A stretch of DNA of 48,627 nucleotides from Acidimicrobiia bacterium (lineage in GTDB: Bacteria; Actinomycetota; Acidimicrobiia; IMCC26256; DASPTH01). The notes below the pieces were generated by a model. That model saw only the letters and a list, made by a program, of their open reading frames with translations. It had not been told where the DNA came from and did no database searches. Position 1 is the stretch's first letter, and the number at the start of each line of letters is the position of its first letter. Both the position numbers and the translations under genes were made by a program. Shown in pieces: positions 41,602 to 48,627 of the stretch. Location of the stretch: positions 1 through 48,627 of the forward strand of contig JBBDHW010000004.1 in assembly GCA_040880805.1 (NCBI GenBank), read 5' to 3'.

Positions 41602-42693
41602 ATGACCGCGACCTACCGAGGCGAGACGTTCATCTCGACCGACGCGCACGTGACCGAGCCGATCGAGCTCTTCGCCGAGCGAGTCGACGCCCAGTTCCGC
41701 GACCGGGTGCCGCGCATCGAGACCGTCGGCGAGTGGCGCACCCTGCTCGTCGAGAACATGCGGCCGCGACGGCTGATGCCTGCATCCGAGCGCGAGGTCG
41801 CTGTCGTCGGCGACTTCGACGCCGCCGATCGTCTGCGCGATCAGGCGCGCGACGGAGTGAGCGCGGAGGTGATCTTCCCGACCTTCGCACTGCAGGCCTG
41901 CTTCTCGTCCGACGACCCGCAGTTCCAGCGATCGCTGTGCCGTGCCTACAACAGTTGGGCGGCCGAGGTGTTCGACGATCCCCGCCTGCTCGCCGTCGGC
42001 ATCGTGCCCATGCTCGACATCGACGGCGCGATCGAGGACGCGAAGCGAGTTGCCGAACAGGGCTTCCGCGCGTTGTTCCTCCCGGCGCACGTGCCGCAGC
42101 GCCTGTACAACGACGGGGCATACGACGCGTTCTGGGCAGTCGCGCAAGACATCGGCCTGCCGCTCACGTTCCACTCCGGCACCGGCCACGAGCCGCGCGT
42201 GGTGCGCGGCCCGGGCGGCGCGGTGATCAACTACATCATGGGCGCGCAACTCGACGGACCGATGGTGTTGCTCACCATGGCGGCCGGCGGCGCACTCGAC
42301 CGGTTCCCGGGCTTGCGGCTCGTCACCGTGGAAACCGGCGCGGCATGGTTGGGGTGGATCATGACCCAGGCCGACGCCATCTACGAAGATCACAACATGT
42401 GGGCGAACCCCAAGTTGTCGCTCAAACCCAGCGAGCTGATCCGGCGTCAATGCGCCGCGACCTTCATGTACGACCCGGTCGCGATCAACAACCGCGACAT
42501 CACCGGCGTGGAGACGCTGATGTGGGGCAACGACTACCCGCACCCCGAAGGCACGTGGCCCACGTCGCAAGAGGTCGCGAGCGGCCAGTTCGCCGACGTG
42601 CCCGACGACGATCTGCGCGCGATCGTGTCGGGCAACGCGGCGAAGGTCTTCGGCTTCGACGTCGCCGGCCTGGCGAATGCCGTCCCCGCGTGA
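41602..42693 (+). CDS. Amidohydrolase family (PF04909) protein
   Basis: A 363-residue TIM-barrel metal hydrolase/decarboxylase. It opens with ISTDAHVTEP (DxH), has PLTFHSGTGHEPR with a central His, and closes with LMWGNDYPHPEGTWP, the WxxDYPH aspartate segment. It is similar to the two amidohydrolases at 20191 and 21506, nearest to the first in its C-terminal block. The start at 41602 (MTATYRGETF) follows a 23-bp gap from the Coq4-like gene. The stop overlaps the GTG of the next gene. Substrates of this class include acyl-aromatic acids; the exact one is unknown. Confidence 0.9.
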   Translation: MTATYRGETFISTDAHVTEPIELFAERVDAQFRDRVPRIETVGEWRTLLVENMRPRRLMPASEREVAVVGDFDAADRLRDQARDGVSAEVIFPTFALQACFSSDDPQFQRSLCRAYNSWAAEVFDDPRLLAVGIVPMLDIDGAIEDAKRVAEQGFRALFLPAHVPQRLYNDGAYDAFWAVAQDIGLPLTFHSGTGHEPRVVRGPGGAVINYIMGAQLDGPMVLLTMAAGGALDRFPGLRLVTVETGAAWLGWIMTQADAIYEDHNMWANPKLSLKPSELIRRQCAATFMYDPVAINNRDITGVETLMWGNDYPHPEGTWPTSQEVASGQFADVPDDDLRAIVSGNAAKVFGFDVAGLANAVPA

Positions 42694-43043
42694 GCATCCC
42701 GGTCGAGCTGCGACAACTGCACGAGGCGATCGACGACACCGACCGCGCCCCCTACCTGCTCACCGTGTCCGACGACGGACGTCCCCATAGCGTCGCCGTG
42801 GACTTCACGTGGCACGGCGACGAACTGGAGCTCTCGGTCGGGAACCGCACACTCGAATACGCGCGTGCACGCGCGCTCGTGAGCGTGCTCTGGCCGCCGA
42901 AGGAACCCACCGGCTACAGCCTGATCGTCGACGCCGACGTGACCCATACGTCGGGCACGGGCAACGGCGACAACATGATCCGCATCCGACCGACCCGCGC
43001 CGTGCTCCACCGCCCCGCGGCGGTTGCGACGGAGAACGCCTGA
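42690..43043 (+). CDS. PPOX-like split-barrel flavin/F420-binding protein
   Basis: A 117-residue protein of the pyridoxamine 5'-phosphate oxidase-like split-barrel type. The segments are RAPYLLTVSDDGRPHSVAVDF, then LELSVGNRTLEYARARALVSVLWPP and a YSLIVDADVTH strand. Small actinobacterial members bind FMN, F420 or heme. The GTG start overlaps the amidohydrolase stop. The gene converges on the DUF427-thioesterase gene 12 bp away. Function is a redox or binding role that cannot be narrowed. Confidence 0.8.
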   Translation: MSIPVELRQLHEAIDDTDRAPYLLTVSDDGRPHSVAVDFTWHGDELELSVGNRTLEYARARALVSVLWPPKEPTGYSLIVDADVTHTSGTGNGDNMIRIRPTRAVLHRPAAVATENA

Positions 43044-43055
43044 CGCGACCCGTCG

Positions 43056-44336
43056 TCACATCGCGTTGGTCGCGTCGAGTCCCAGCGCGGAGGGATCTTT
43101 CGCGAAGCCGCGGATCATCGCCTGGACCGAGTACGAGGCGACGAGGCGGCCGTCCTCGGTGAACACGCGGCCTTCGCCCTGCGCGAGGCCCCGCCCGGCG
43201 TACGTCGCCGGGTTCGCGTACAGGAGCCACTCGGTCACTTCGACGTCGTCGTGGAACGCGATGGCGATGGACATGATGCCGGTCGACAGTGTGACGTGAG
43301 CGTGGGCCTCCCCGAAACCCGGGTGGGGCCGCATGGCGGCCGCGATCGTCCAGTGGGTCGTGGACTGGGCCATCAGGGCGGCGTGCAGGTACGGCTCGAC
43401 GGGCGCGTCGCGGAAGCGGACCCAGGCGTAGATCTCGGGCGGGCCTACCTGGTCGGCGTCCTGCGAGTAGGCGCCGTCGACGATGCGCAGATCGCGGCCG
43501 GTCACGCGCATGTCGAGGGGCTCGGCCTCGTAAGGGCCGGGCACCGAAGGCATCTCGGCTGCACCCGTGAACACGTCGGGGGCGCCGGCGTCGAGCAGGA
43601 GCAAGCCCGTGCTGCGCAACTGGTCGTGCTGATCGACCACCTCGACCGTGGAGAACGTCCGGCCGGCCCGCAGGACCTCCACGTTCAGGTCGAGCGGTGC
43701 GTCGAACGAGGCCGACTTCGAGAAGATCATGTACGCCGACGTCACTCGCTGATGCGGGACCGTCTTCGACGCGGCCACGATCGCCTGCGCGAGCATCTGG
43801 CCGCCCTCGACCACGTTGCGCGACACGTCGCGGTACGGCGGTCCGACGAATCGGTTCGGTCCGTCAGGCTCGACGTCGAGCAGCCGGAGGAGATCTGCCG
43901 CGTCGCCCCACGCCGGGAAGCGGTTCGTGGTGACAGCGCGCGCGTCGTCGCCGGCCCACCGCTCCTCGAGCTCGACGCGGACGCGCTCCTGGTAGAAGGC
44001 GACGTGGCCCTTGATACCCCCGACCTCGTCGAAGGGCCGGCGATAGGCCCACACCAGGTTCTCCTCCGGCGGGTCACTCGCGGTGAGCGTCCAGTAATCG
44101 GCCTCGCCCTTGAACGGACAGACGGTGTGGCGGTCGGTGGGCGTGAACAGCTCCCAGCGGACGTCGTCCTCGGGGAAGTACAGCCGGTCGACGTGTTCGG
44201 TCTCCTCGGCGCGCAGGCACGAGTCGCTCTCGGCCAGCAGCAGGTCGCCGAACCAGACCCGCGCCGTCGCCCCGCACGGCACGAGATCGATCTCATAGTC
44301 GGGGTAGCGCCCCCACGCCGACTCGACCTCGGTCAC
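43056..44336 (-). CDS. DUF427-TesB thioesterase fusion
   Basis: A 426-residue fusion. Residues 1-120 form a DUF427-type domain: RVWFGDLLLAESDS, RLYFPEDDVRWELF and the conserved VCPFKGEADYWTL (73-82). From about 125 to the end is a TesB-like double hotdog: PYRDVSRNVVEGGQMLAQAI, then HDDVEVTEWLLYANPATYAG and GRVFTEDGRLVASYS. The GTG at 44336 opens the DUF427 domain. DUF427 domains usually stand alone; fused to a thioesterase the domain may bind a substrate or a CoA ester. It faces a palindromic operator and the diiron-P450-ferredoxin operon across 136 bp. Confidence 0.88.
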   Translation of the reverse strand: MTEVESAWGRYPDYEIDLVPCGATARVWFGDLLLAESDSCLRAEETEHVDRLYFPEDDVRWELFTPTDRHTVCPFKGEADYWTLTASDPPEENLVWAYRRPFDEVGGIKGHVAFYQERVRVELEERWAGDDARAVTTNRFPAWGDAADLLRLLDVEPDGPNRFVGPPYRDVSRNVVEGGQMLAQAIVAASKTVPHQRVTSAYMIFSKSASFDAPLDLNVEVLRAGRTFSTVEVVDQHDQLRSTGLLLLDAGAPDVFTGAAEMPSVPGPYEAEPLDMRVTGRDLRIVDGAYSQDADQVGPPEIYAWVRFRDAPVEPYLHAALMAQSTTHWTIAAAMRPHPGFGEAHAHVTLSTGIMSIAIAFHDDVEVTEWLLYANPATYAGRGLAQGEGRVFTEDGRLVASYSVQAMIRGFAKDPSALGLDATNAM

Positions 44337-44414
44337 CGACTCATCACCCCCAGTCGGCGCGCATCGTATCCGCGGCGCGCCCGACGGGCCGCCGCCGCAC
44401 CTCCCCGGGACGTA

Positions 44415-44442
44415 TTGTTCTCGGGTTACCGGTCGGTAACAT
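44415..44442 (+). promoter_or_regulatory. Promoter with palindromic TetR-like operator
   Basis: TTGTTC (44415-44420) and TAACAT (44437-44442) are spaced by 16 bp and fit a -35/-10 pair for the gene at 44473. A perfect inverted repeat GTTACCG-GT-CGGTAAC (44425-44440) fills the spacer and enters the -10, the typical position of a repressor site. Symmetry and length match TetR-family operators. No repressor gene is adjacent in the window. Confidence 0.6.
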
Positions 44443-44472
44443 GATCGGGTCGGACTACGAGAAGAAGCTGCC

Positions 44473-45588
44473 ATGACATCGAACTCGGAGCTCATCGGTC
44501 GCAACGAGGTGAACGACCTCGACGCGATCCTGGCCATCACCAACACCGACGTCGACGAGGTGGAGCACGCGGTCCGCGCCGATGCCGAAGCGATCTTCAC
44601 GTGGGACTACGACCGGAGCCGTCCCGCGCTCGTGAAGCTCTACGAGAAGGCCAAGACGTCGCAGTGGAACGCCAACGACCTCCCATGGGACACCGACGTC
44701 GACCAGGAGAAGGTGGCGGCGGAGAACCAGAACCAGAACGGCTTCAACCGCGAGGGCGACTTCGCGGGCACCCCGTTCGAGAAGTGGGGCGACGAGGAGT
44801 GGGTCCGCTTCGGCGTGGAATCGCAGAACTGGACCCTCTCGCAGTTCATGCACGGCGAGCAGGGCGCGCTGATCTGCACCGCGCAGATCGTCGAGACGGT
44901 GCCGTGGATCGACGCCAAGTACTACGCCGCGACCCAGGTGATGGACGAAGCCCGCCACGTGGAGGTCTTCGCCCGTTACCTCGACACCAAGCTCTCGGGC
45001 TACTACCCGATCAACGCGCACCTCAAGATGCTGCTCGACGACATCATCGCCGACTCCCGCTGGGACATGACCTACCTCGGGATGCAGATCATGGTCGAGG
45101 GCCTCGCGCTCGCCGCGTTCGGGTTCCTCCACCAGATGACCACCGAGCCGCTGCTCAAAAAGCTGCTCCGCTACGTCATGAGCGACGAAGCCCGTCACGT
45201 CGCGTTCGGCGTGCTCTCCCTCAAGGAGTACTACGCCGAGCTCGGCGCCGCCGAGATCAAGGAACGCCAGGAGTTCGCGTTCGAGGCCGCCGTGCGCATG
45301 CGTGACCGGTTCCTCCAGCAGGAAACGTGGGAGCGCCTCGGCGTCGACGTCAAAGAAGCCGTCCGTGCCATGCAGAACTCGCCCGACCGCCCGATCTTCC
45401 AGGGCATGTTGTTCTCGAAGATCGTGCCCAACTGCAAGAAGCTCGGACTGCTCGACGCCGGCGACGGCTGGTTGCGCGACCGCTTCACCGAGCTCGGCGT
45501 GATCCAGTTCGAGGACTGGGTCGACACCGGCGAGGAGTACACGCTCCTCGACGAGGTGGCCAAGGACCGGGCGTCTGCTCCGGCGTAA
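44473..45588 (+). CDS. Ferritin-like diiron oxygenase family protein
   Basis: A 371-residue helical protein. Metal ligands are visible at E129 (HGEQGAL), E159-x2-H162 (MDEARH), E209 (IMVEGLAL) and E239-x2-H242 (SDEARH), which is the four-helix diiron pattern E..ExxH..E..ExxH found in R2-like, acyl-ACP desaturase or AurF-like oxygenases. The protein opens with SELIGRNEVNDLDAIL. It would use O2 and reductant to hydroxylate or desaturate a substrate. It is the first gene of the run diiron protein-P450-ferredoxin under the palindromic operator. Confidence 0.87.
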   Translation: MTSNSELIGRNEVNDLDAILAITNTDVDEVEHAVRADAEAIFTWDYDRSRPALVKLYEKAKTSQWNANDLPWDTDVDQEKVAAENQNQNGFNREGDFAGTPFEKWGDEEWVRFGVESQNWTLSQFMHGEQGALICTAQIVETVPWIDAKYYAATQVMDEARHVEVFARYLDTKLSGYYPINAHLKMLLDDIIADSRWDMTYLGMQIMVEGLALAAFGFLHQMTTEPLLKKLLRYVMSDEARHVAFGVLSLKEYYAELGAAEIKERQEFAFEAAVRMRDRFLQQETWERLGVDVKEAVRAMQNSPDRPIFQGMLFSKIVPNCKKLGLLDAGDGWLRDRFTELGVIQFEDWVDTGEEYTLLDEVAKDRASAPA

Positions 45589-45644
45589 CGGGTACGGTCG
45601 GGGGACGGAGGCTTCGCGCGACGGCTTCGATCGCAGGGAGTGAC

Positions 45645-46835
45645 ATGACCCAGACCCACAAGTCCGACGCGACCCGTGCGCTGCTCACTTCGGCCACCGC
45701 CGACGATCCTCATCCCAACTACCGCCGGTTGCGCGAGGAGTGCCCCGTCGCGCGTCGCGACACCGAGCCTCGCGGCGAGGTCTTCCTCAGCCGCTACGAC
45801 GACATCTTCTGGGCGATGCGCCACCCGGAGTACTTCACCTCCGAGGACATGGGTCTGTACCTCGGCGAGCAACCCCAGATTCCGCTCGAGGTCGACCCCC
45901 CTCAGCACACCAAGTACCGGCGGCTGCTCAACCCCCAGTTCGTACCCCGCGAGATCGAGAAGCTCGAGCCCGAGGTGCGCGGCACCGTGCGCGAGCTCAT
46001 CGACGGCTTCGCGGGTCGCGGCTCGTGCGACTTCCACGAGGAGCTCGCCACGCCCTTGCCGTCGCGCATCTTCCTCCCGCTCATGGGCCTGCCCCGGGAG
46101 GACCTGCCCAAGTTCCTGCAGTGGCGCGACGACAACGTCCGCCCGGCGGTCGAACCGGGCGACTTCGAGGGGGCCGCACGGATCCGCCGGCAGGCGAGCC
46201 TCGAGATGAACGAGTACTTCCGCGAGGCGATCGCGCTCCGGCGGGAGGAACCCAACGACGGCCTGCTGTCACAGATCGTCCAGTGGACGATCGACGGCGA
46301 GCCGTTGAGCGAGCGCGAGCTGCTCGGGATGAGCCACCTGCTCCTCATCGGCGGGCTCGACACCGTGACCGCCACGCTCGACTGCATGATCGCGTTCCTC
46401 GCGGCGAATCCCGACCACCGACGCGAGATCGTCGACAACCCCGAGTGCATACCCGCCGCGGTCGAAGAGCTGCTGCGATGGCTCACCCCGGTGATGCTCG
46501 TTCCGCGAGCGGTCGCGCAAGACGTGGAGCTGCGCGGTGTGCAGCTCAAAGCGGGCGACAGCGTGAACCTCGTGCTCGGCGCGGCCAACGACGACGAGGA
46601 CGAATTCGGACCCTCGGAGGTCGACTTCGCGCGTGACCCCAACCGGCACCTCGCGTTCGGGGGCAGCCATCACCTGTGCCTCGGCGCGCACCTCGCCCGG
46701 CTGGAGTTGCGCGTCGCCCTCGACGAGTTCCACCGGCGGATCCCCGACTACCGCGTCGCCGACGGTGCGGAGGTCCACTACTCCCTCGGTATCCGCCAAG
46801 CCGAGCACCTTCCACTGGTGTTCGATCCCGCATGA
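45645..46835 (+). CDS. Cytochrome P450
   Basis: A 396-residue soluble P450. The I-helix is IGGLDTVTAT (236-241), the ExxR motif is E275-L-L-R278, and the heme loop is FGGSHHLCLGAHLAR with Cys345. The I-helix acid-Thr pair DT is intact. It opens MTQTHKSDATRAL with AGGGAG upstream. It shares only the general fold with the P450 at 16868 (different I-helix and pre-heme sequence). The ferredoxin gene overlaps its stop by 4 nt and is the likely electron donor. With the diiron protein the operon contains two O2-activating enzymes, which suggests consecutive oxidations. Confidence 0.93.
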   Translation: MTQTHKSDATRALLTSATADDPHPNYRRLREECPVARRDTEPRGEVFLSRYDDIFWAMRHPEYFTSEDMGLYLGEQPQIPLEVDPPQHTKYRRLLNPQFVPREIEKLEPEVRGTVRELIDGFAGRGSCDFHEELATPLPSRIFLPLMGLPREDLPKFLQWRDDNVRPAVEPGDFEGAARIRRQASLEMNEYFREAIALRREEPNDGLLSQIVQWTIDGEPLSERELLGMSHLLLIGGLDTVTATLDCMIAFLAANPDHRREIVDNPECIPAAVEELLRWLTPVMLVPRAVAQDVELRGVQLKAGDSVNLVLGAANDDEDEFGPSEVDFARDPNRHLAFGGSHHLCLGAHLARLELRVALDEFHRRIPDYRVADGAEVHYSLGIRQAEHLPLVFDPA

Positions 46836-47026
46836 GCGTCGAGATCCAGATCAACCGCGAGACGTGCATGGGGTCGGGCAACTGCTCGTTCTGGGCACCC
46901 GGAGTGTTCGACCTCGACGACGAGGGATTGGCCGTCGTTACCGGAGATCCGACCGGTCGTGAAGACCGCGTCGAGTTGGCAGCCCAGCACTGCCCCACCG
47001 CGTCGATCACCGTGCGGCAGGGCTGA
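46832..47026 (+). CDS. 3Fe-4S type ferredoxin, P450 partner
   Basis: A 64-residue single-cluster ferredoxin. Cluster cysteines are C12, C18 and C54 in TCMGSGNCSF and HCPTASI. The usual fourth cysteine is Gly15, the layout of 3Fe-4S ferredoxins that serve actinobacterial P450s. GVFDLDDEGLAVV in the middle is typical. The ATG overlaps the P450 TGA, so both are co-translated. A reductase for this ferredoxin is not in the window. Confidence 0.9.
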   Translation: MSVEIQINRETCMGSGNCSFWAPGVFDLDDEGLAVVTGDPTGREDRVELAAQHCPTASITVRQG

Positions 47027-47042
47027 ACCGCCGGAAAGTCCG

Positions 47043-48302
47043 TCAGCCTGCTCCGCGCTTGCGTCGGCCGATGCGCTGTTCGAGTCGATCGAGTTCGTCG
47101 AGCACGTCGGCGACCACCCAGACCCGGTCGCGCTCCTTGCCGGTCACCTCGGTCAGGATGCGTCCCTCGGCGAGACGCTCGAGCGCGTCGTAGATCCTGC
47201 GCACCGACGAGCCCGCGGCAGCAGCAGCAGTCTTATCAGTCAGTACCGGTGTGTCGAGGAGTCGATCAAGAAGCTTGTCGGTGGCAGAACCTCCTCGCGC
47301 GTGCACTGCCCCTCGCCAGCGTCCCGGCAACTCGGCGAGTGCCAGAGCGCTCGTGGTCGCCTCATCGGACGCGAGGGTGGCCGCGTTCGCGGTGTACCTC
47401 ACGAAACCGTCAGCATCGCCGCCGCGATAGGCGTCGAGGCGCGCAAAGTATTCGTCGACGTCAGCGAGCATGACCGACGCGATCGGCACGACCAGCCGGC
47501 GAGTGAGCCGTCTCCTGCGCAGCACCACGTTGATCAACGCGCGCCCGATGCGCCCATTGCCATCGGTGTAGGGATGAATCGATTCGAACTGCGCGTGCAC
47601 GATCGCAGCCTGCGACAACACGGGAACGTCGGTGTGGTTCGCCGCCGCTTCGAGATCGCCCATCAAGGCGCCGACAAGTTCGCGAGGGGGCGGCACGTAC
47701 TCGGCAAGCCGTGGCGAGAAGTCGTTCCCTCCGATCCAGTTCTGCATCGGTCGGTGAGTACCGGCGTAGTGTCCCTCGGTTGGGTCGTCGGCGAGCAGCC
47801 TTCTGTGCGCTTCGTCGATCACCTCTACCGTGAGGGGACTCGTTTCGGCGCGGTCGACGAGACTCCCGATCGCCGCGACCGCGGCAGCAGTTTGACGGGC
47901 TTCCTCACCTGCGTGCTGGCCGGCGAGCGCTCGCGCGAAATCGTCGAGGTTTGCGTAGATCCGTTCGATCTTCGAGGTTGCAATCGACTCCGACCGAAGC
48001 AGGAACCCACTCAGCGCACCGAGCCGCGCTCCAATGCCCTCATCGAGGGTCACGATCGCTGCCGCGGCCTCTTCGACCGCGATCGTGGTCGACGGCGAGA
48101 GTCGAGGAGTGATATCGGCGATGCTCGGCGGGATCGAGACCATGATCTCTTCGAGCGTGCGATCCTCGTACGGGGGCCGGCGTCCAGAACTGTCGCGCGC
48201 GTCGGGGTTGGTCGTCCATGGGCGAGGCTCCTGCGTGTGCGCCGGCCATTCGGCCACGACGGCCACCGAACGCGGGTCAGCCACGTCGGGTCCCATCACC
48301 AA
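47043..48302 (-). CDS. Fic/DOC family protein with C-terminal winged helix
   Basis: A 419-residue Fic enzyme. The catalytic loop is HPYTDGNGRIGR (residues 243-254) in FESIHPYTDGNGRIGRALIN. An N-terminal inhibitory helix is suggested by TSKIERI (E113), the class II arrangement in which Glu blocks ATP. HYAGTHRPMQNWIGG is the flap. The C-terminal 90 residues contain a helix-turn-helix (LTDKTAAAAAGSSVRRIYDALERL). These proteins transfer AMP to a protein target; the target is unknown. The start at 48302 is the first codon of the frame, and an ATG at 48296 is possible. Upstream is a palindrome that could be its own operator. Confidence 0.9.
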   Translation of the reverse strand: MVMGPDVADPRSVAVVAEWPAHTQEPRPWTTNPDARDSSGRRPPYEDRTLEEIMVSIPPSIADITPRLSPSTTIAVEEAAAAIVTLDEGIGARLGALSGFLLRSESIATSKIERIYANLDDFARALAGQHAGEEARQTAAAVAAIGSLVDRAETSPLTVEVIDEAHRRLLADDPTEGHYAGTHRPMQNWIGGNDFSPRLAEYVPPPRELVGALMGDLEAAANHTDVPVLSQAAIVHAQFESIHPYTDGNGRIGRALINVVLRRRRLTRRLVVPIASVMLADVDEYFARLDAYRGGDADGFVRYTANAATLASDEATTSALALAELPGRWRGAVHARGGSATDKLLDRLLDTPVLTDKTAAAAAGSSVRRIYDALERLAEGRILTEVTGKERDRVWVVADVLDELDRLEQRIGRRKRGAG

Positions 48303-48325
48303 CCAGCGCTCGGCTGCTCATAAGT

Positions 48326-48347
48326 GACAGTTTACTCTTTAACTGTC
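48326..48347. promoter_or_regulatory. Inverted repeat upstream of the Fic gene
   Basis: GACAGTT (48326-48332) and AACTGTC (48341-48347) are perfect 7-bp arms separated by 8 bp, 23-45 nt before the Fic start on its 5' side. The region is markedly AT-rich for this window. It could be a repressor site, an attenuator hairpin, or the end of the upstream kinase transcript, whose stop codon (48339) lies inside it. Confidence 0.5.
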
Positions 48348-48626
48348 GTTAGTGGGGGCCCATAGCGACGGTTCTCGCAGCTCTGGCTCGGGGGCAATGC
48401 CGAGCACGGCCGTGGCGGCTGCATCCGAGACAACTCGAACTGGACGGTAGGTCTCGACGAGTGACGCGTCGGGCGGCTCGCGCTCGACCACCGGGTTCAC
48501 CGCGTCGGCGTCGAGCCGCTCACCGAGCGCGGCCGCGACGACCAACCGCGCGCCGACGGACGCGGCGTCGTCGACGGCACGCCGTACCACGGGGAGCCCG
48601 CTCGCGGCCGCGAGCACACCGCGCCA
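48339..48626 (-). CDS. FGGY-family carbohydrate kinase, C-terminal fragment (cut by window end)
   Basis: The last 95 codons of a protein whose start lies beyond the window. WRGVLAAASGLPVVRRAVDDAA followed by ASVGARLVVAAALGE matches the C-terminal domain of xylulokinase/glycerol-kinase type FGGY enzymes, where a LADxxGxPV segment is followed by a GAAxxAxxG region. The tail EPPDASLVETYRPVRVVS also fits. Its TAG lies in the palindrome ahead of the Fic gene. The substrate cannot be judged from this part. Confidence 0.65.
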   Translation of the reverse strand, partial: WRGVLAAASGLPVVRRAVDDAASVGARLVVAAALGERLDADAVNPVVEREPPDASLVETYRPVRVVSDAAATAVLGIAPEPELREPSLWAPTNDS

Positions 48627-48627
48627 C

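Overview
The window is a high-GC stretch of an actinobacterial chromosome. The dense gene packing, ATGA/GTGA/TTGA overlaps, GTG and TTG starts, paired FadE-type acyl-CoA dehydrogenases, an F420-type luciferase-like protein, several PF04909 amidohydrolases and a 38-residue lysine-rich protein all fit Actinomycetota. An uncultured Acidimicrobiia-like lineage is my best guess. It is inferred from gene content, not from a marker gene. I see no rRNA, tRNA, CRISPR array or complete insertion sequence. About 53 protein genes or gene remnants are supported.

Layout. (1) 152-7599, minus strand: two runs of acyl-CoA genes (SDR broken by a frameshift, enoyl-CoA hydratase, two-domain VOC protein, TesB thioesterase; then zinc alcohol dehydrogenase, VOC protein, enoyl-CoA hydratase, APH-type kinase, and small ORFs). 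(2) 7724-9959, plus: a propeller-like and an Ig-like cytosolic protein of unknown function. (3) 9937-18091: a PhyH dioxygenase divergent from a six-gene operon (enoyl-CoA hydratase, two acyl-CoA dehydrogenases, MaoC hydratase, sulfatase, P450) that looks like a degradation route for a sulfated or oxygenated lipid. (4) 18175-26518: F420-type oxidoreductase with two NTF2-like proteins, an amidohydrolase, and a minus-strand operon of adenine deaminase, a duplicated dabb/NIPSNAP-like protein on both sides of an acyl-CoA ligase, and another amidohydrolase. (5) 26551-28770: sulfotransferase plus an unknown protein. (6) 28793-33367: two paralogous acyl-CoA desaturases enclosing a NYN/LOTUS RNA-binding protein and two small proteins, then an SDR. 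(7) 33663-38601: a respiratory operon of cupredoxin, small membrane protein, GltD-like iron-sulfur flavoprotein, b6-type cytochrome b, Rieske protein and cytochrome c. (8) 38752-47026: ThDP enzyme, Coq4-like protein, amidohydrolase, PPOX-like protein, a DUF427-thioesterase fusion, and a diiron protein-P450-ferredoxin operon under a palindromic operator. (9) 47043-48626: a Fic protein with an upstream palindrome and the 3' end of a FGGY sugar kinase.

Most genes serve acyl-CoA and lipid catabolism: ligases activate, FadE/ECH/MaoC carry out beta-oxidation, thioesterases release, and P450s, PhyH and diiron proteins hydroxylate. The respiratory operon could take the electrons. The most unusual structures are the GltD-flavoprotein/cytochrome b-Rieske operon, a short palindromic repeat that lies in three gene junctions (one copy flanked by a 9-bp duplication, two copies forming inverted repeats around the Rieske-cytochrome c genes), a protein carrying the Coq4 metal motif, and the RNA-binding protein lodged between desaturases.
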